Assembly: GCA_964607765.1 (NCBI GenBank)
Contig: CAZSNT010000021.1
Location: 23,483-87,482 of the forward strand
From: CAZSNT01 sp964607765
GTDB lineage: Bacteria > Verrucomicrobiota > Lentisphaeria > Oligosphaerales > JABHEG01
Length of the DNA stretch: 64,000 nt
Reading direction: 5' to 3'
Both the position numbers and the translations under genes were made by a program. The stretch's first letter is position 1. Each line of letters opens with the position of its first letter. Below the pieces are notes generated by a model, which worked only from the letters and a program-made list of their open reading frames with translations, had not been told where the DNA came from and did not search any database. Below, piece by piece: positions 13,101 through 28,100 of the stretch.

Positions 13101-16100
13101 GTCCTCAGCCCGAATCAGTGCCAGGTCGCCGGCGCCCTCGGTGACGTCGAGAGTCTGCGGCACGGTGATCAGCGAGTCACCTGTCAGACTCACTGAGTTG
13201 GCCTGGAGCTGAGCACGGACCAAAATCGACTTCGCCTCCAGGCTGACCGTGTAGTCGGCTGCCCCATCGTTGAAGCGGTCGACATCGCCGGAAACGGTAA
13301 CCATACCGAGCAACTCAGCACCGTCCTTCAGCGAGACGGCCAGGTTCTCAATCGATGTCAGGTCGATCGGCACGCTGTCCCACGTGAAGACGTTGCCCGC
13401 CATCTCGACGGTCGTTGACGTGTCGCGAGTCAGTTGCAGGCTGTCTTCCTGGGCTGTACCGATGATGGCTTCGATGCTGTTCACGTTGTGGTCGACGGAG
13501 TTCGCGCCGGACGTGGTGCCGACGCCCAGATCCACGGCAACAGCAGAGGACACGGCCGAGAAGTCGAGGGTGTCTGAACCGCTGTCGGTCACAAGCTCGT
13601 TGACCGTGTCGTCGCCCCAGCCGTCACTGAAGATGAACGTGTCGCTGCCGGTGCCGCCGCTGAGCACATCGTTGCCTGCCGCTCCCTGCAGCGTATCGTC
13701 CCCTGCCCCGCCGTAGAGCCGGTCCGCGCCCGCGCCGCCGTTCAGCGTGTCGTTGCCGATGCCGCCCGCGGCCAGCACAGGTACGCTGATGCCGGTGCCG
13801 ATCGTGAGCGCATCGTCGCCAATACCGCCGTCGAACAGGATTGCAGCGATGTCGGCGACCGCGAAATCGTCGGACGCGTCGAAGGCCTCGACCCGGATCG
13901 TGTCGCCGCCCGCGTTCTCGGTGAACACACGCGCAGCCACGTTACCGCGACGCAGCGTGAAGGTCTCCGCCACATCCACGCCGCCGCCGATGGCCAGTCG
14001 GTTCCAGGCGAAGGCGCCGGCGCTGAGCACGAGGGTGTCGCCCGCCAGACCGGTGAACGCCGTGCCGTCTTTCGCCGTGATCGTCGCGTCGTCCACAATG
14101 TGACCGAGGGAGTGCCCGTCAGGCGCCGGGTTCGTGTCAAACGTGCTGCCGTCCAGGCTGAGGAACGTGAGTTCCATGAGCTCGCCGATCGCGCTGATGT
14201 CAGTGATCCGGTTGTGGTCCGCACTCAGGCGGGTGAGACTGATCGGTTCTTTCAGGTCGTCGAGGTGCGTGATGTCTGTCTGGAACGCGTTGTGCCCCGT
14301 GGCGCCCGGCAGCACGAACAGACGCGTGGGACGCTGGGTGGCCGCGCCGTTGCCGAGCCAGCCGGAGTGATTCGCAGGCGACGTGTCGTAGGCGTAGTCG
14401 TTGTCACCTTCATCGAAGGACCAGCGCCCGATCAGGTCATCGGTCCGGAGCGATGTTTGGTCAGCAGCCACCAGCGCAGCCGTCAGGTCGTCTTCCCAGA
14501 TCCGCACGTCGTCGAGGACGCCACGGAAGTGCGGGTTGTCGGCGTCGCGCGCGAAGCCGATGGCGAGGCCTGTTTGCGAGAGCAGATTGGAGCGTTCCTG
14601 GGTGTTCTCGCTGGCCCTGAGCACGCCGTCGATGTAGAGGGCTTGGCCGCCTTGCCCGACACCAAGGGCGTCTGCGCCAAACACATACGCCACATGATGC
14701 CACTGACCGTCGGCCAGGCTCAGGCCGCTGGACTGGATGGACGTGCCGTTAAGTTCGGCACTGATGTTGCCGTTGCTCAGCATGATATTGCCCGTGCTGT
14801 CGTTGCTGCCCAAGACCCCATCGACGATGGAGAACAGGCCGAACGATGTGCCCCCCGGCAGGTTGGCGGGGGCCAGGAAGCGGAACGTGACCGTGAACTT
14901 GTCCTCGGGCACATTGACCGTCACGCTCACCACGTCGTCGTTGCCGTCGAAGACGAGCGCACCGGCGCCGTTGTGGTCAACTGACAGATTGACGAGCTGG
15001 TTCAGCCCGGTCGACACGCCGGTCTGGGCGTCATTGGCCGGCTGCAGCAATGCGAAGTCCGCAACGCGGTTCCCGTTCAGGTTGAGGGTTTGCGCGTTGC
15101 GCGCGAACTGCAGCCCGGTCAGGTCGACGATGCCCAGGTTGTCCAGCTGCAGGTCGATGAGCGTGGTCATGTCGCTGACACGTATGGCCTCTCCCACATA
15201 CGGCCGGCCCAGGTATGACGTGGTGACCGGGGTATCCAACGCCTCGGCAATGCCGGCGCGGAGTGCGTCATCGGGGATGTGCACCTGCGGATCGATCGAT
15301 GTGAGCGGTGTGTTGCTGATGTGTGCGGTGGGCGGCAGGATGAAGCGTTCGTAGGCCGCGAGATCTCTGACTTCCTTCGGCTCGGCCACGAACGTGTCCT
15401 CGCCACTCTCGCCGTAGAGCTGGTCGTGATCGCCGCTGCCGAGGATGGTGTCGTCGCCGTCACCGCCATGGATCTCGTCCAGGTCACGGTCCGGGTGCGC
15501 GGTGCCCGCCGTGGGCACATCCGCGGTGACGGAGAACGCGACATCGGAGACATTCCCGGTAGTGCGGTAGAGCACCTGTCCGGCATCAGCTTCAGCAACG
15601 AAGAACAAGACACCGTCGGCCGCAACGAGCTGACCGAGTGCGGTGGCGTCGAGCAGGCGCTGCGAGCCGGCTTCAGTACCGTTGCTCATCCAGAGCGCGT
15701 TGCGCGTGGTGGCTACGAAGACAGTGCCGCCCGCAGCGACGAGCGTGTCCGCCGCAGAGTCCAGCGTCACGACCGGCACGGTGCCTTCCGCCGTCCCGTC
15801 GCTCTTCCACAGCACATCGATGTTGCCCTTGGCCACGTGGAAGTACGCTGTTGTGCCGACCGCTGCCAGTTCGCCGGCCGTCCCGTTGAGTGCCCGAACC
15901 AAGGCGGTGCCCGCAGCCGTACCGTCGCTCTTCCACAGCTCGTCGCCGTCGATCATCAGGAACAGGTTCTCGTCGACAGTGGTCAGGCCGGTGACCTCGT
16001 CGGGGAGCGTCCTGACGAACTCGAGCGAAGCACCGTCGGTGCGCCACAACATGGGATACGTGGCGTTGGCCGTGATGAAGTAGAGCGAGTCGGCGAGTAC

Positions 16101-19100
16101 TGTTGACAGCCCAATCGCGCCGGGTGCATCATCGACAACCCGCTGCGCCGTGGTGGCACTGCTGGTCCAGACCTCGTAGGCGTCGGCCCCCGTCTTGACC
16201 GTGAAGTGCAGCACATCACCTTCGGCTCCGAGCAGGTCCGCCTCACCGACGAAGCCCGTCTGGACCTGGCTGGTGCCGCCGAGCGTGCCGTCCGTCACCC
16301 AGAGCTCCACGCCGGTGTTCACCACGGTGAAGAACAACTTCCCGGCCGCCGTGCCGAGCAAGTCGCCCTGGGCTCCGGCCAGGCCGGCCCCGGGCACAAC
16401 GGCATCGATGCTCTTGAGCAGTGTGGCTTCGGTGTCCTCGCCCTCGCTCTGATCGTGCCGCCAAAGCTCCAGCTTGTTGACGCCGTCGAACACGGTGTAA
16501 TACACGGCGCCGTCGAGGGCAACAGCATCGTCGGAATCGCTCGTGCCGAGATTCAGCGTCGTGACCGCGCCCGTGCCGGAGTCGTTGCTCTTAAACAGTG
16601 CCCCGTCCACGGTGAACAGCAGTGTGCTGCCGGCGGCCACCAGGCCCTGCGGGGCAGCACTGAAGGTGTCGACTGCAGCGGTGGTGGCCAGCGTGCCTTC
16701 GCTGGACCACAGTGCGTTGCCTACCGTGAAGAAGAGCTTGCCGCCAACGGCGGTCAGGTTCTGGGCCGCGCCAACGGTGGCGACCTCGACAGCGAACACG
16801 CCGTCAGACACCCACAAATCCGTGTTGACCAGGAAGAACAGGCGCGTGTCCACGGGTGTAAGGTCGGTGATGGATGCGCCGATGGAGGTCGCGCTGTCCT
16901 GCTGCGTGATCTCGACCGTGCTGACGCCGTTGCTGCGCCAGAGCGCGCTGCCGCCGATGGTGAAGAACACGTTGTCGCCAACGCTGACCACGCCGGCGGG
17001 CTGCTCCAACGTGCTGCCGGCGGCATCGGTGACCGTGTCGACAGCCACGGTGCCGGCGGGATCATAGACCTTCAGGTAGTACGTGCCGCCTTCGAGGCGC
17101 GTCAGATCAAAGATGGATCGTCCCTCGGCAACAACGCCGCCGCCCTCGTTGTAGAGTGTCCCGAGCACGCCGGTCTGCTCGCCGAGCGTAGCCTGCACAT
17201 TGACCACGCCGGCAGAGGCCGTGCCGCTGCGCGAGAGACTGATCTGCGTGGCACTGGTGAGGCGCAGCGTCATCCAGGTGAGACCGTCCGCCAGCAGCGC
17301 CCGGACGGCGGTCGTCAGATCCGCCTCACCTGTGCCGGGCGGAACGCGGAACGTGTAACGCGCCGGGGCAACGCGGTCCGCGGACGTGATGATGCCGTCG
17401 CCTTCCGCAGCCAGGACCTCGACGACCATCTCGGGAACGGCGACCCCGCCGAGACGCGCGAGGTCGGCTGTGTCGCCGTCCTTGCTCTTCCACAGCGCGC
17501 CGTTGACCGTGAAGTAGAGCGCGCCACCGGATTCTCGCAGGTCATCGGGCGTGCGTACGGGCGCGCCGTCAATATCATTGACGATGGCTGTGCCGGCGGC
17601 GGCGCTGCTCCACAGGTACGTGCCGCGCGCGTTCTCCAGTCGGAAGAACAGCGTGCTGCCAACGGCGGTGAACTGGGTCGCCGTGCCGACCAGATCGGTC
17701 TTCTTTGCAGTCTGCCCTGGCCCGGTACTGGTCCAGAGCTGCAGATCGGAGCCATCCTGCACGGTGAAGTAGAGCGTGCCGGCGACATTGGTTAGATCCG
17801 CGATCGACGTTACGGTTCCGGCAAAGGTCGTGTGGACCGCGCTCACGCCGTTGGCCGGGTCGCCGTCGGTCCGCAGCAGATCCCAGTCGGAGCCGTCCTT
17901 GGCCGCCATGTAGAGATAGCTGCCCGCTGCGGCGGCGGTCTGCATATCGCCGCTGAACGCGTCAACCTGTTCGGCGAGCAGGGATCCGGCCGTGGCGTCC
18001 ACCACGTTCATGCGCGTGTCGCTGCTGCCCGGGGTGGCGAACAGCAAGCTGTCCCCGAGGCGGCTGAGCCCGGACGGCTCCGCGATCTCCGTTCTGCCGG
18101 TGATCCTGGACGTGCTGTAGCTGCCGTTCGCTTCGATCTTGTGGAACACGGAGCTGCCGGCCCAGTCCGCACCCAGGTACATGGCACTGCCCGAAACAGC
18201 CATATTGACCGGGTCTTCGATGTCACCCGCGAGCACTGTCTGCGGGTTGCCGCCGTCCGTTTTCCACAATACGCGCGTGCCGCCGTTGTCAGCAGCGTAG
18301 AACAGGGCACCGTCGAACACGACGAAGTCGCTGTGGTCGGTGCCGCCGCCGGTCATGGCCTGAGTGCCGGCCGTTTCGCCATCAGAGCTCCAAAGCTGCG
18401 TGCCGCCGTCGTCAACGGTGAAGTAAAGGGCTTCATCGAAGGCCGTGAGGTCAGCCAGCGCGGTAGAGTCCGTGCCGGTGGTGATATCCTCCACCATCTC
18501 GATGGTACCGGAGAGCATGGGCAGCGGGATCTCGATGGTCCCCGCCGGGCCACCGTCCTCGCCCGAGGCGCGTGAGGCAACCAAGTCCGGGATATCAGTG
18601 AACCCGGGATCATTGATGGCGTCAACGACATGCTGAGCGGTGGTCTGTCCGGGCTCGATTCTGATGCGCAGTTCCTGCGTCTCCGGCAGGAAGTCCACCT
18701 GCTCGCTGCCGGCCTGAGCACCCTCGACGTAGACAATGCGTATCCCGGTGTAGAGCCCGGAGCCGCCGGGGATGCTGAGAGCTACGTCATTGTCGCCGCC
18801 CGCCGCGACCAGCGTGCTGATCACGCTCCCGTCCGCGCCAGCCTGGACCGTGCTAAGGGCCGTCAGCGTGATGGTGCCGCCGTCGCCGGCCTCGGTGTAG
18901 CTGGCTGTCACGGGGATCGTGCCAGCATTCGAGCCGCTGTTGATCTCGGTGATGACGGCATTCGCCGTGGTCTCGCCTTCATTAATGTAGACGGTGACGG
19001 TCCCGTCACCGCTGCTGTCGTACTCTGCGAACGCGTCGGCGCCCGACACGCGTCCGTCGTCGAACAGCCGGACTGTGATGTCGTCGCCGGCGGCGCCAGC

Positions 19101-22100
19101 GGTCTCCGCGGTGAAGCGCAGATCGTTGTTGGCGCCGGAGAACGTGAGATCGACCCAGGATGCCACCGCGTCGCTGCCGTTGTCCGTCACGGTGGTGGGC
19201 GCGGACAGAGTCTCGGTGGTACTGCCGGTGGTACCTGCCGTGAACAGATCCTTGAAGCCGGTCGTGCCGTTGATGGCGTTCTTGATTGTAACCGCCTGGG
19301 TCTGGCCGCTGTCGATGCGCACGGTCAGCCGGTCATTCGAGTCATCCCAGTTCGTAGTGGCCGCGTTCCCGGAAACGCTGCCATCATCAATGATGCTGAT
19401 GGTGTAATCGTCGTAGGCCGTGCCATCGGTGTCGGCTTCCAGCGTGATGGTATCGCCGTCGCCATCCAGGTTGATCGTGGCAGTCGAGGGGACTGTGTTC
19501 ACACCCGCAGTCACCTCTGTCTCGGTGTACTCCGGCTCGAAGACTCTGGTTGTGTCGCCGCCGGACGCGTAGAACTCGGTCACGCTGTCAATGGCATCAG
19601 CGATATCGGACGTTGTCGTGCTGCCGTCCTGGCGGATGTTGAGTGTGATCAGGCCGTTGCTGTAGGAGGCGGTTGCCGGACCGCCGGAAGTCAGCGTGGC
19701 ACGGATGTCGATGTCTACGTCATCGTAAGCCGTTCCCGAGTTCGCGGCCGACAGCGAGATCGTGTCGCCCTGCACTGAGAACGACCCGGTGGCACGAGCG
19801 CCCAAGCCGCCGGTCGCGACGTCTGAATATGTCGTTGCCGAGGTCACGGACTTGTCGTTCTGACCGCCGGATGCGGCGAATTCGTCCAGCGCATCGATCG
19901 CGTTGGCCACGTCCTGTGTCGTAGACGTGCCGTTCGAGCGAACGTCCACAACGATGTTCGCGTCGCCGACCGTGTACGTGGCCTCGGCGTCCTCGCCAGC
20001 TCCCTTGTTCTTGGTGATCGTCACGCCGACGTTGTAGGTCGTACCGTAGTGGACGGCCTGAACCATGATATCAGCGCCGTTCTGGTCCGCGCCCGGATCG
20101 AATGTGCCGACGGCTCTGGCCGGCCCAGCGGCATCGCCGCCACCGGACGTCTCGTTGTTATAGTCGCCGACGAAGACCTTGGTGGCATCGCCGCCGGACG
20201 CGTAGAACTCGTCGACATCGCTGTTGATGGCGGCGGCGATCGCGGACGTGTCGGTCGTGCCGTCCCTGCGGATACTCACAGTGATCACGCCGCTGTTGTA
20301 GGAAGCGGTAGCCGGCCCTCCGGAAGCCAGCGTAGCACGGATGTCGATGTCCACATCGTTGTAGGTCTGGCCCGAGTTCCAGGCGCCGAGCGAGAGTGCG
20401 TCGCCCTCCACCGTGAAGGAGCCTGAAGCGCGCGCGCCCTTCCCGCCCGTCGTGACGGCTGCGTACGTGGTTGCCGAGTTGACGCCCTTGTCGCCTTGGC
20501 CGCCGGACGCGGTGAATTCATCCAGCGCATTGATTGCATCGGCCACCTCGTCAGTCTTCGACGAGCCGTTGGTGCGGACATGCACCACGATATTGGCGTC
20601 GCCGACCGAGAACGTGGCATCGGGGAGGCCGGAGCTCTTGTCCTTCACAATCTGCACGCCCACATTGTAGTCAGCACCGTCGTAGACGGCATTGACCGTA
20701 ATGTCGGTGCCGTCGCTGCTGCCCGGATCGAACGTGCCGCTGGCTTTGGCGGGGCCGCCTGTGCCGTCCGTGCCGCTGGACGTCTCATCGTCGTAGTCAC
20801 CGACGAACACCGTAGTCGCGTCGCCGCCGGACGCATAGAATTCCGCCACGTCGTTGTTGATGGCGCCGGCAATGGCGGACGTCGTTGTGGTACCGTCTTG
20901 GCGGATATTGACGGTTATCGTGTTGGCGACTTCGTCGTAGGTGGCAGTTGCCGGGCCGCCGGCGGCCAATGTGGCGCGGATGTCGATATCCACGTCATCG
21001 TAATCCGCGCCTGAGTTCCAGGCACCGAGCGAGATCGCATCGCCCTGCACGGAGAACGATCCGGTGGCGCGGGTACCGAGGCCGTCGGTCGTGACGTCTG
21101 AATACGTCGTTGCCGAGGTCACAGCCTTGTCGTCCTGGCCGCCCGCCGCAATGAACGCATCCAGGGCATCTATCGCATCGGCCACGTCCTGTGTCGTGGA
21201 CGTACCGTTTGAGCGGACGTCCACGACGATGTTCGCGTCGCCGATCGCATACGTTGCCTCCGCGGCCTCGGCAGCTCCCTTGGTCTTGGTAATGGTCACG
21301 CCGACGTTGTAGGTCGCGCCGGTGTAGGCGGCCTGGACCATGATGTCAGCGCCGTTCTGGTCCGCGCCCGGATCGAACGTGCCTCCGGCTCTGGCAGAGC
21401 CGCTGCCGTTGCTGCCGCCCGTTGTCTCGTTGTTGTAGTCGCCGGTGAAGACTGTGGTGCTGTCGCCGCCGCTGGTGGAGTTGAACGCGGTCAAGTTGTG
21501 GATGGCATCCCTGACGTTCCTGGTGGTTGTCGAGCCGTCCTTGCGGATGGCGACAGTTATGGTCTTGCTGGCGTAGGACGCGCTCGCCGTCCCGGAAGCC
21601 AGCGTAGCCTCGAGTACCACATCCACGCCGTTATAGGCCGTACCGACCTGTGCGGCCTCAACGGTTATCGTGTCGCCCTCGATCGGGAATGTGAACTTGG
21701 CTTTGACGCCATCGTCGCCACCGGCCGTGACCGTCTTGACCGCCGTGACCGTGCCGGACGGGGTGCCGGTGACAGTGACGGGGCTGGAGCCGTAGTCATT
21801 CACGCGTGTCTTGACGATGGACTCAGTCGTGGTGCCGCTTTTGACCTTGATCGTGAGGATCTTGTCGTTGCTGTCGTAGGACACGGACGCGTTGTTGGTG
21901 GTGATCGAGCCGTCGTCCAGGTACAGGATGTCAATGCCGTCGCCAGCCGCCCCTACAGCGGTCGAGGACTTCACGGTGAAGGTCAGGTTCCCGAGCGTGG
22001 CGACCGACTGTTGGGCGTCCGCGCCGTTATCGGTCTGCCCGATGAAGAAGCCGATCGTGCCGTCGCCGCTGTTCTCACTCGCATTGACCGACGCAGTGAA

Positions 22101-25100
22101 AGGCACGCCGGCGCCGGGAGCATTGATGGCGCTGAGGATGTCGTTGCGCGTCGTTCCCTGGCGCACCTCGATGACGAGGATGTTGCCCGCCTCGTTGTAG
22201 GAAGCAGCGGCATCCGTGCCCAGACTCGCGTTGTACTCGAGACTGACCTGCAGGTTGTTGTAGTCGTCGGTTGCGGAGTCCGCAACCAGGTCGATGTCGT
22301 TGTTGGCCCCGGAGATACCGATAAGGAACTGAGCGATCGTGCCCGGCACGGCGGGATCCACGGCCATGATCCCGGCCGGTGTGACGCTGACCGTACCGGT
22401 GCCGCCCTCGAGCGGCACGAGATCGAATTCGCTGACCGCATCAAGCGCGGTATCGATCGTGTTGACAGTGGTCTGATCGTTGTCGATGTAGATGAACAGC
22501 GTGCTGCCCAGGTACCGAGCCACTGCGCTGTCGCCCGACAGCGAGTTGCCTGCGCCGTCCGTGCCGTCATCGACGAACATCACCGGGATGCCTGCATACA
22601 GATCACCCGACGCGGTGGCATCAATCCGCATGCTGTTGTTCGCGCCGTCCGGATCGATGGTGACCGAGGCGTAGCCGGGCCGCAGGCGCCACAGCTCCGC
22701 GCCGTGGTCATTGTCGTCAGCCACGAAGAACAGCATGTCGGTGCCGCCGGCCACTGCCACCGTGGTCAGCTGCGATATGGTCTTGGCCGGCAAGCGACCC
22801 TCTGCCAGAGTGAAGTTGCGCAGCTCGATGGTTGTGAGTGCCGTTCCGCTGCTCTTCCACAGCTTCGTGGTGTACCCGCCGTCGTAGTCGACGAAGTAGA
22901 GTTCGTTCTCGAACATCTCGAAGTCGGACAGGACGTGGTTTGCACCGAACTCCTTGACCAACGTCGTGTTGTCCTCGGTGCCGTCCGTGCGCCAGAGCTC
23001 ACTGTCGCTGACGCTGAAGTAGAGCCAGCCCAGACCGGACGGCGTGATGTTTGCCGGGGCCACCACTTCGTCGCGAGCGCTGTCGAGCAGTTTCGCGACG
23101 CTGTTCTGATCGCCCTGCCACAGGCGCGGGCTCCCGCCCGAGTCGGCCCGGAAGTAGATCTTGTTGTTGAACACGACCAGTTCGCCGAATGAGGCGCCAC
23201 CCGCGCCGGAGTTGACATCGGCTGCAATCTGTGTCTGTGCCTGCGTGCCGTTGGTCTGCCACAGTTCGGTGCCGGAACTGCTGTCGTCCGCAGTGAAGAA
23301 CAGCCAACTCCCGAGCGCGGTCAGCCGCTCCGGGTCGAGGAGCAGGCGCCCGTCAGACGACAGCAGTATGTCCGTGCCCGAGGCGTCGCTCTTCCAGAGC
23401 ACGGTTTCGCCCTCGTACTCGGCCGCGAAGTACACGGCCGAGCCGACGACGGTCATGTGCGCCGGCGAGTAGACGGGTGTCGCCTTGACGACAGGCTGCG
23501 TGTTCGCCTCGGCACCGTCCGTGCTGGACCAGAGCATCGGGGTGCCGCCGAGGTCGCCGCGGAAGAACAACTTGTTGCTGACTGCCACGAGTTCGCCGAC
23601 GGCCGTGGGTATGACGCTGTTGTCATCCAGGTCCTGTCCCGTCACTGCGACGGTGCCGCCCGCGGTCCCGTCACTGACCCACAGCCGTGCCGCATTGCCG
23701 GTGCCGAGCGTGAAGAACAGGCGTGAGCCAACGGCGACCGTGCTCTCCGGCACGGACGCAATCTGTTTGACAGCGGCTGTTGTGACGGCCGTGCCGTCGC
23801 TCTTCCACAGCTCAACGGTGCCTGTCGTGCCGTTCTCGACCGCGAAGAACAGGGCGCTGCCGACGGCTGTGAGCTTCTGCGGCGCGCCGGCCGTCACGCC
23901 CGTGACCATGACGGTGCCGGGCGCCGTCCCGCTGCTCTTCCAGAGCTGCCAGCCGTCCGTCGGGTGGTTGACGGTGAAGAACAGCGTGCTGCCCGCAACA
24001 GGAACGACGTCCACAATGTGTTCCGGCATGGTGACGGCGTCGCCGGCGAGCGCTTCGAGATGGAGCACGACCTGGGCCAACACGCTCGGATCATCGAGGT
24101 ACGGGATGAAGCGGCTGAGATCCACTTCGATGATTCCCGTGCTGCCGGGACCAACTGTGAGGTCGTCGCCGGTGAGGGTCACGGTTCCGTCATCGGCCAC
24201 CGTGCCGTCGCGCACGGGCAAGTTGACCGTCATCTGCACGCCTGCAGCCGGGGCCAGTTGCAGGGAGTTTCCGGGCACACCATCACCGAGCGTGGTGAAT
24301 CGGTACCACCGCTCCGACTGGCCGGCGGTCAGGTAGTAGTTGGTCGTGTCCAGCACGCCGTTGCCGTCATGGTCGTAGTCAGCGAAGACGTCGGCCTGCC
24401 CCGTTCCCCTGTCCACCAAGTAGTAGCCGCTGCCAGTGATGGTGCGGTTCGAGATCAGGCGGTAGCCGCTGGCGGGCATGGCTTCGCGCATCAGCGCGCC
24501 GTAGATCACATAGGTTCTGCCGGCGTCTTCCTTGACCGCGCTCAGGAACCCGTCAACGCCCGGCGCACCCACCAGCAAGTCATCCATCCCGTCAGCGTCC
24601 AGATCGACATTCGGGGAGCCTGCGAGCTGGCCCAGGTTATCGAATTCGGACTCCGCTCCGAGCGTTACGTCCGCATCGGCGAGCAGCAGCGCGCTCGTGT
24701 TGCCTTGGGCAACGGAGTAGAACACGTACACTCCGCCGCTCTGCAGGTTGTCCAGTATGGTGTTCGGGCTCACCTGGTAGGCGGGCGGCTGCAGCGTCGC
24801 GGTGGTCTGCACGGCGCTCTTCTGCCCGATGGCCAGATCCTGCTCGCCGTCCCCGTTGAAGTCGCCGCCCGTGGCGGTCAGGTTACTGACGAGGGAGGTG
24901 CTGCCCAACTGCCCCGCGGACGCCTGCATGATGATCAGGTCCGCCGTGTCGGACGCGTCCGCCGCAACGGCGGGAGCGTTGGCGGCGGCATAGTCTGCCG
25001 AGCCGAAGAACACGAGCATGCCGCCGGTCGCTGTGCCAGCATCTTCCCGCAGACGGCTGACCGCAAAGTCGTCGTACCCGTCATCATTGAGGTCGCCGAG

Positions 25101-28100
25101 GGCAAACGCGCCCGCGCCCAAGTCCGTATCCGTGACGTTGAGCACGGCGTGCTGCTGGAGCACGATGGCATCTTCGGTGGTGAGTGACACGTCGAACAGG
25201 TCACGGAAGCCGTTGGTGTCCGCCATGGCCGCCCGTGCCCCTTCGGCGGTCGTTACACCGTTCTTGACGCGCACGGTCAGCGTCTTCGCGCCAACGCTGT
25301 AGACGGTCGACACGGGGCTGCCATCGGCGAGGCCGTTGTCGTTGATGAACTCGACGGTGTAGGCGTCAAACGCGTTGGTGGTCGCCTTGGCTTCGACACG
25401 CAGCGCGTTGTTCGCGCCGCCGAAATCGAACACGACACTGGCCGGCACGTTAACCGAGCCGCCGGAGGTCTGCGCTTTCGCAAGGACGTGTTCGTCAGCG
25501 AGACCGCTGATGTTGCTGACCAGGCCCGTCCCCGTGTTCGGTGTCACCTGCCGGCCGGGCACCAGGTAGGCACGGCCATCGGTATTGGCCACGCCCTCGA
25601 AGTGACGATTCACCAAGGCGATATCGTCCAGGCTGTCACCGTTCACGTCGCCGGCGATCACGGCCTGCAGGTCACTGTCGAAGTCCGGAGCGAAACCGAA
25701 CAGCAGCGACCACTCGGCCAATGCGCCCACATGCGTGCCGGCCGAGTCGGTGATCTTCAGTCGCCAGGTGCCGTTCGGGTTGTCGTACATGAACCCGACC
25801 GGAGCCCCGCCGCCATCGAAGCCTGCAAGCGTCTCGGCCGGCCGGAACGGGCCGGAGAACGGTGCTGCGCCCATGGTGATTGAGATGTCCGCCTGGTCGT
25901 CCAGGATCAACGGCATGGCCTGAGTGCCGAAGTTGGCATTCTCACCCCCAACGCCGCTGAACAACAACACTTCGTCGCCGTCCGGATTGATCAGCCACGC
26001 CTGCAGGTCGGACACATCGGGGTGCGTGATCTGCAGCCGCACATCCACATCCGTGATGGCCTCGGGCAGACCACTGACGGCCAGGTCTGCGTAGGTCGGG
26101 CTGGTACCGATGTCCAGCGACCAGTCGTTGATGGTGCCCTGGAAATTGCCCTGGCCATCGCTTACCTCCAGGTACCAGCCGCCGTTCAAGGCATTCCCGG
26201 CCAGGCCGTTGAAAGCGCTTAGCGCCCCAGCCGTTTCCGGTACGAATACGCCGTTGTAAGGAGCTGCACCGGCCTGTATGTGCGTTCCGCTGGGCGCGTC
26301 GTCGTCCAGCGTCAGGCTCGTGATATTGTCGCCCGTGCCGCCGACGTTGCTGAACAACTCGACGCGCCTCGAGCCGTCAGGGTTGACCAGCCAGACCGTC
26401 AGATCCTCGACATTCGGGTGCGTGATATCGAGCGTGACGTCCACGTCCGTGATGACCACATCATCCAGGCCGTTGACCGTGACCGACTCGCTCTGAACGG
26501 GTTCATTGGTACGGATCAGCAACTGCCAGTCATCGACCCGACCGACGGCCTGGGGCTGCAAGTCGGTCTGCAGGTCGGTCACGCGCAGCGTCCATGTGCC
26601 GGTGGGGTCTGCCCCGTCAAACGCGTTCAGCTGGTTGCCGCCGGGGTTGAAGACGCCAGTGTACGGCGGTGTGCCTGCCTGAATGCTGATGCCGGCACCC
26701 GCATCCAGCCACGTGTTGCTGTAATCCTGCCCTGCACCCCCGATCCCGTCAACCAGCGTGACGTAACCGACGGTCGGGCTTCTCAACTCAACCTTCACAT
26801 CGGAGAGGCGGTAGTGGTCTATGTCGAGGAACAGGTCGACATCGGTGACGGTGCCTTCGAGCGATGCGGGCACATTGACGGTGTAGGTGGTTGAACTGGC
26901 CGCCTGAGTCTTGACCGTCTGCACATCGAGCTTCCAGCCGTGCAGCCAGCCTTTGTCGCCGCCGAGCCGGTCTCGGATCTCCAGCGTCCATGTGCCGGCC
27001 GGATCCTCCCCACGGAGCCTGGACAAGGCCTGCTCGGGCTTATAGGAGGCGGTGAACGGAGCAGTGCCGGATTGGATGTAAGTGCCGGCCGAATCGTCGA
27101 ATACAGTGTCACTGGAATTGAGCACGCCATCGATCGTGCCGAAGTTGTCTCGATAACTGCCCACGCGGTCGGCGAGGCGGATCCGGGTGCCCTGCGGGCT
27201 GATCAGGTAGATGTCGAGGTCGTAGTCGTAGGTGTGCGACAGCTGCAGCGTCACGTTGACGTCGTTGATGATGCCGTAGTCGTCGTCCGGAACGGCGCCG
27301 CCGCCCGGGAGCGTGAAGTCGGCGCCGTCGAGGTCAATCTGAGAACTGATGGTCTTGTAGTCGGTGATGAACATGCCCGGAGTCTGGTCACTGGGAGTGA
27401 CCGTGCCGACGTTCGTGCTCGTCCACGGGAACAGCGACTCGGTGGGTACGACCTGGTAGCCGTAGATGCCGGGCCCGGTCCAGCGCAGATCGACGTTCGA
27501 ATGAGAGCTGTTCTCGAAGTACTCCATCTGGATCATGTACTTCTCGCCTTCGGTGAGGGTCACCGGACGCGAGTTGTGCGCTGTGAAGCCCTGGTCGTGC
27601 CATGCGTCCACGAGTATGTCCTCGTCGAAGACGCCGTTGTCGTCAACGTCGATCCAGAGCCTGGCCCCGTCGTCACTGACCGTCTGGAACGTGTAGTTGC
27701 CGGTGTGGCGCACCTGCACGTAACCCTTCCAGCGCACGGAGAACTGGTCTGCGTCCACGGCGCCGCTCCAGGGAGTGCCGGTGGCCCAGCGCCCATAGAC
27801 TTGAGAGTCGATGCGCGTGCCGGCTAACGTGCTGTTGCCCAGTGTGCCTGTTGCGCCTAGTCTCCGGATCTCGGCTGGGAACCAGAACCACCCGTCCGTG
27901 TAGAAGTCGTTGTAATACCAAGCCCGGAGTCCCGTTCCGACCGGATACCACTGTGAGAGACTCTCCTCAGGATACTCCGGTACGGCATCCGTGATGTTGC
28001 CTGTCGTACCGGCATCGAGCAGTCCGACATGCGACTGGACGGCGCCGCCGGTGTAGTGCAGCGGCACAGCCGCATCGGCTGCGGATGCGAACTCGCTCAG

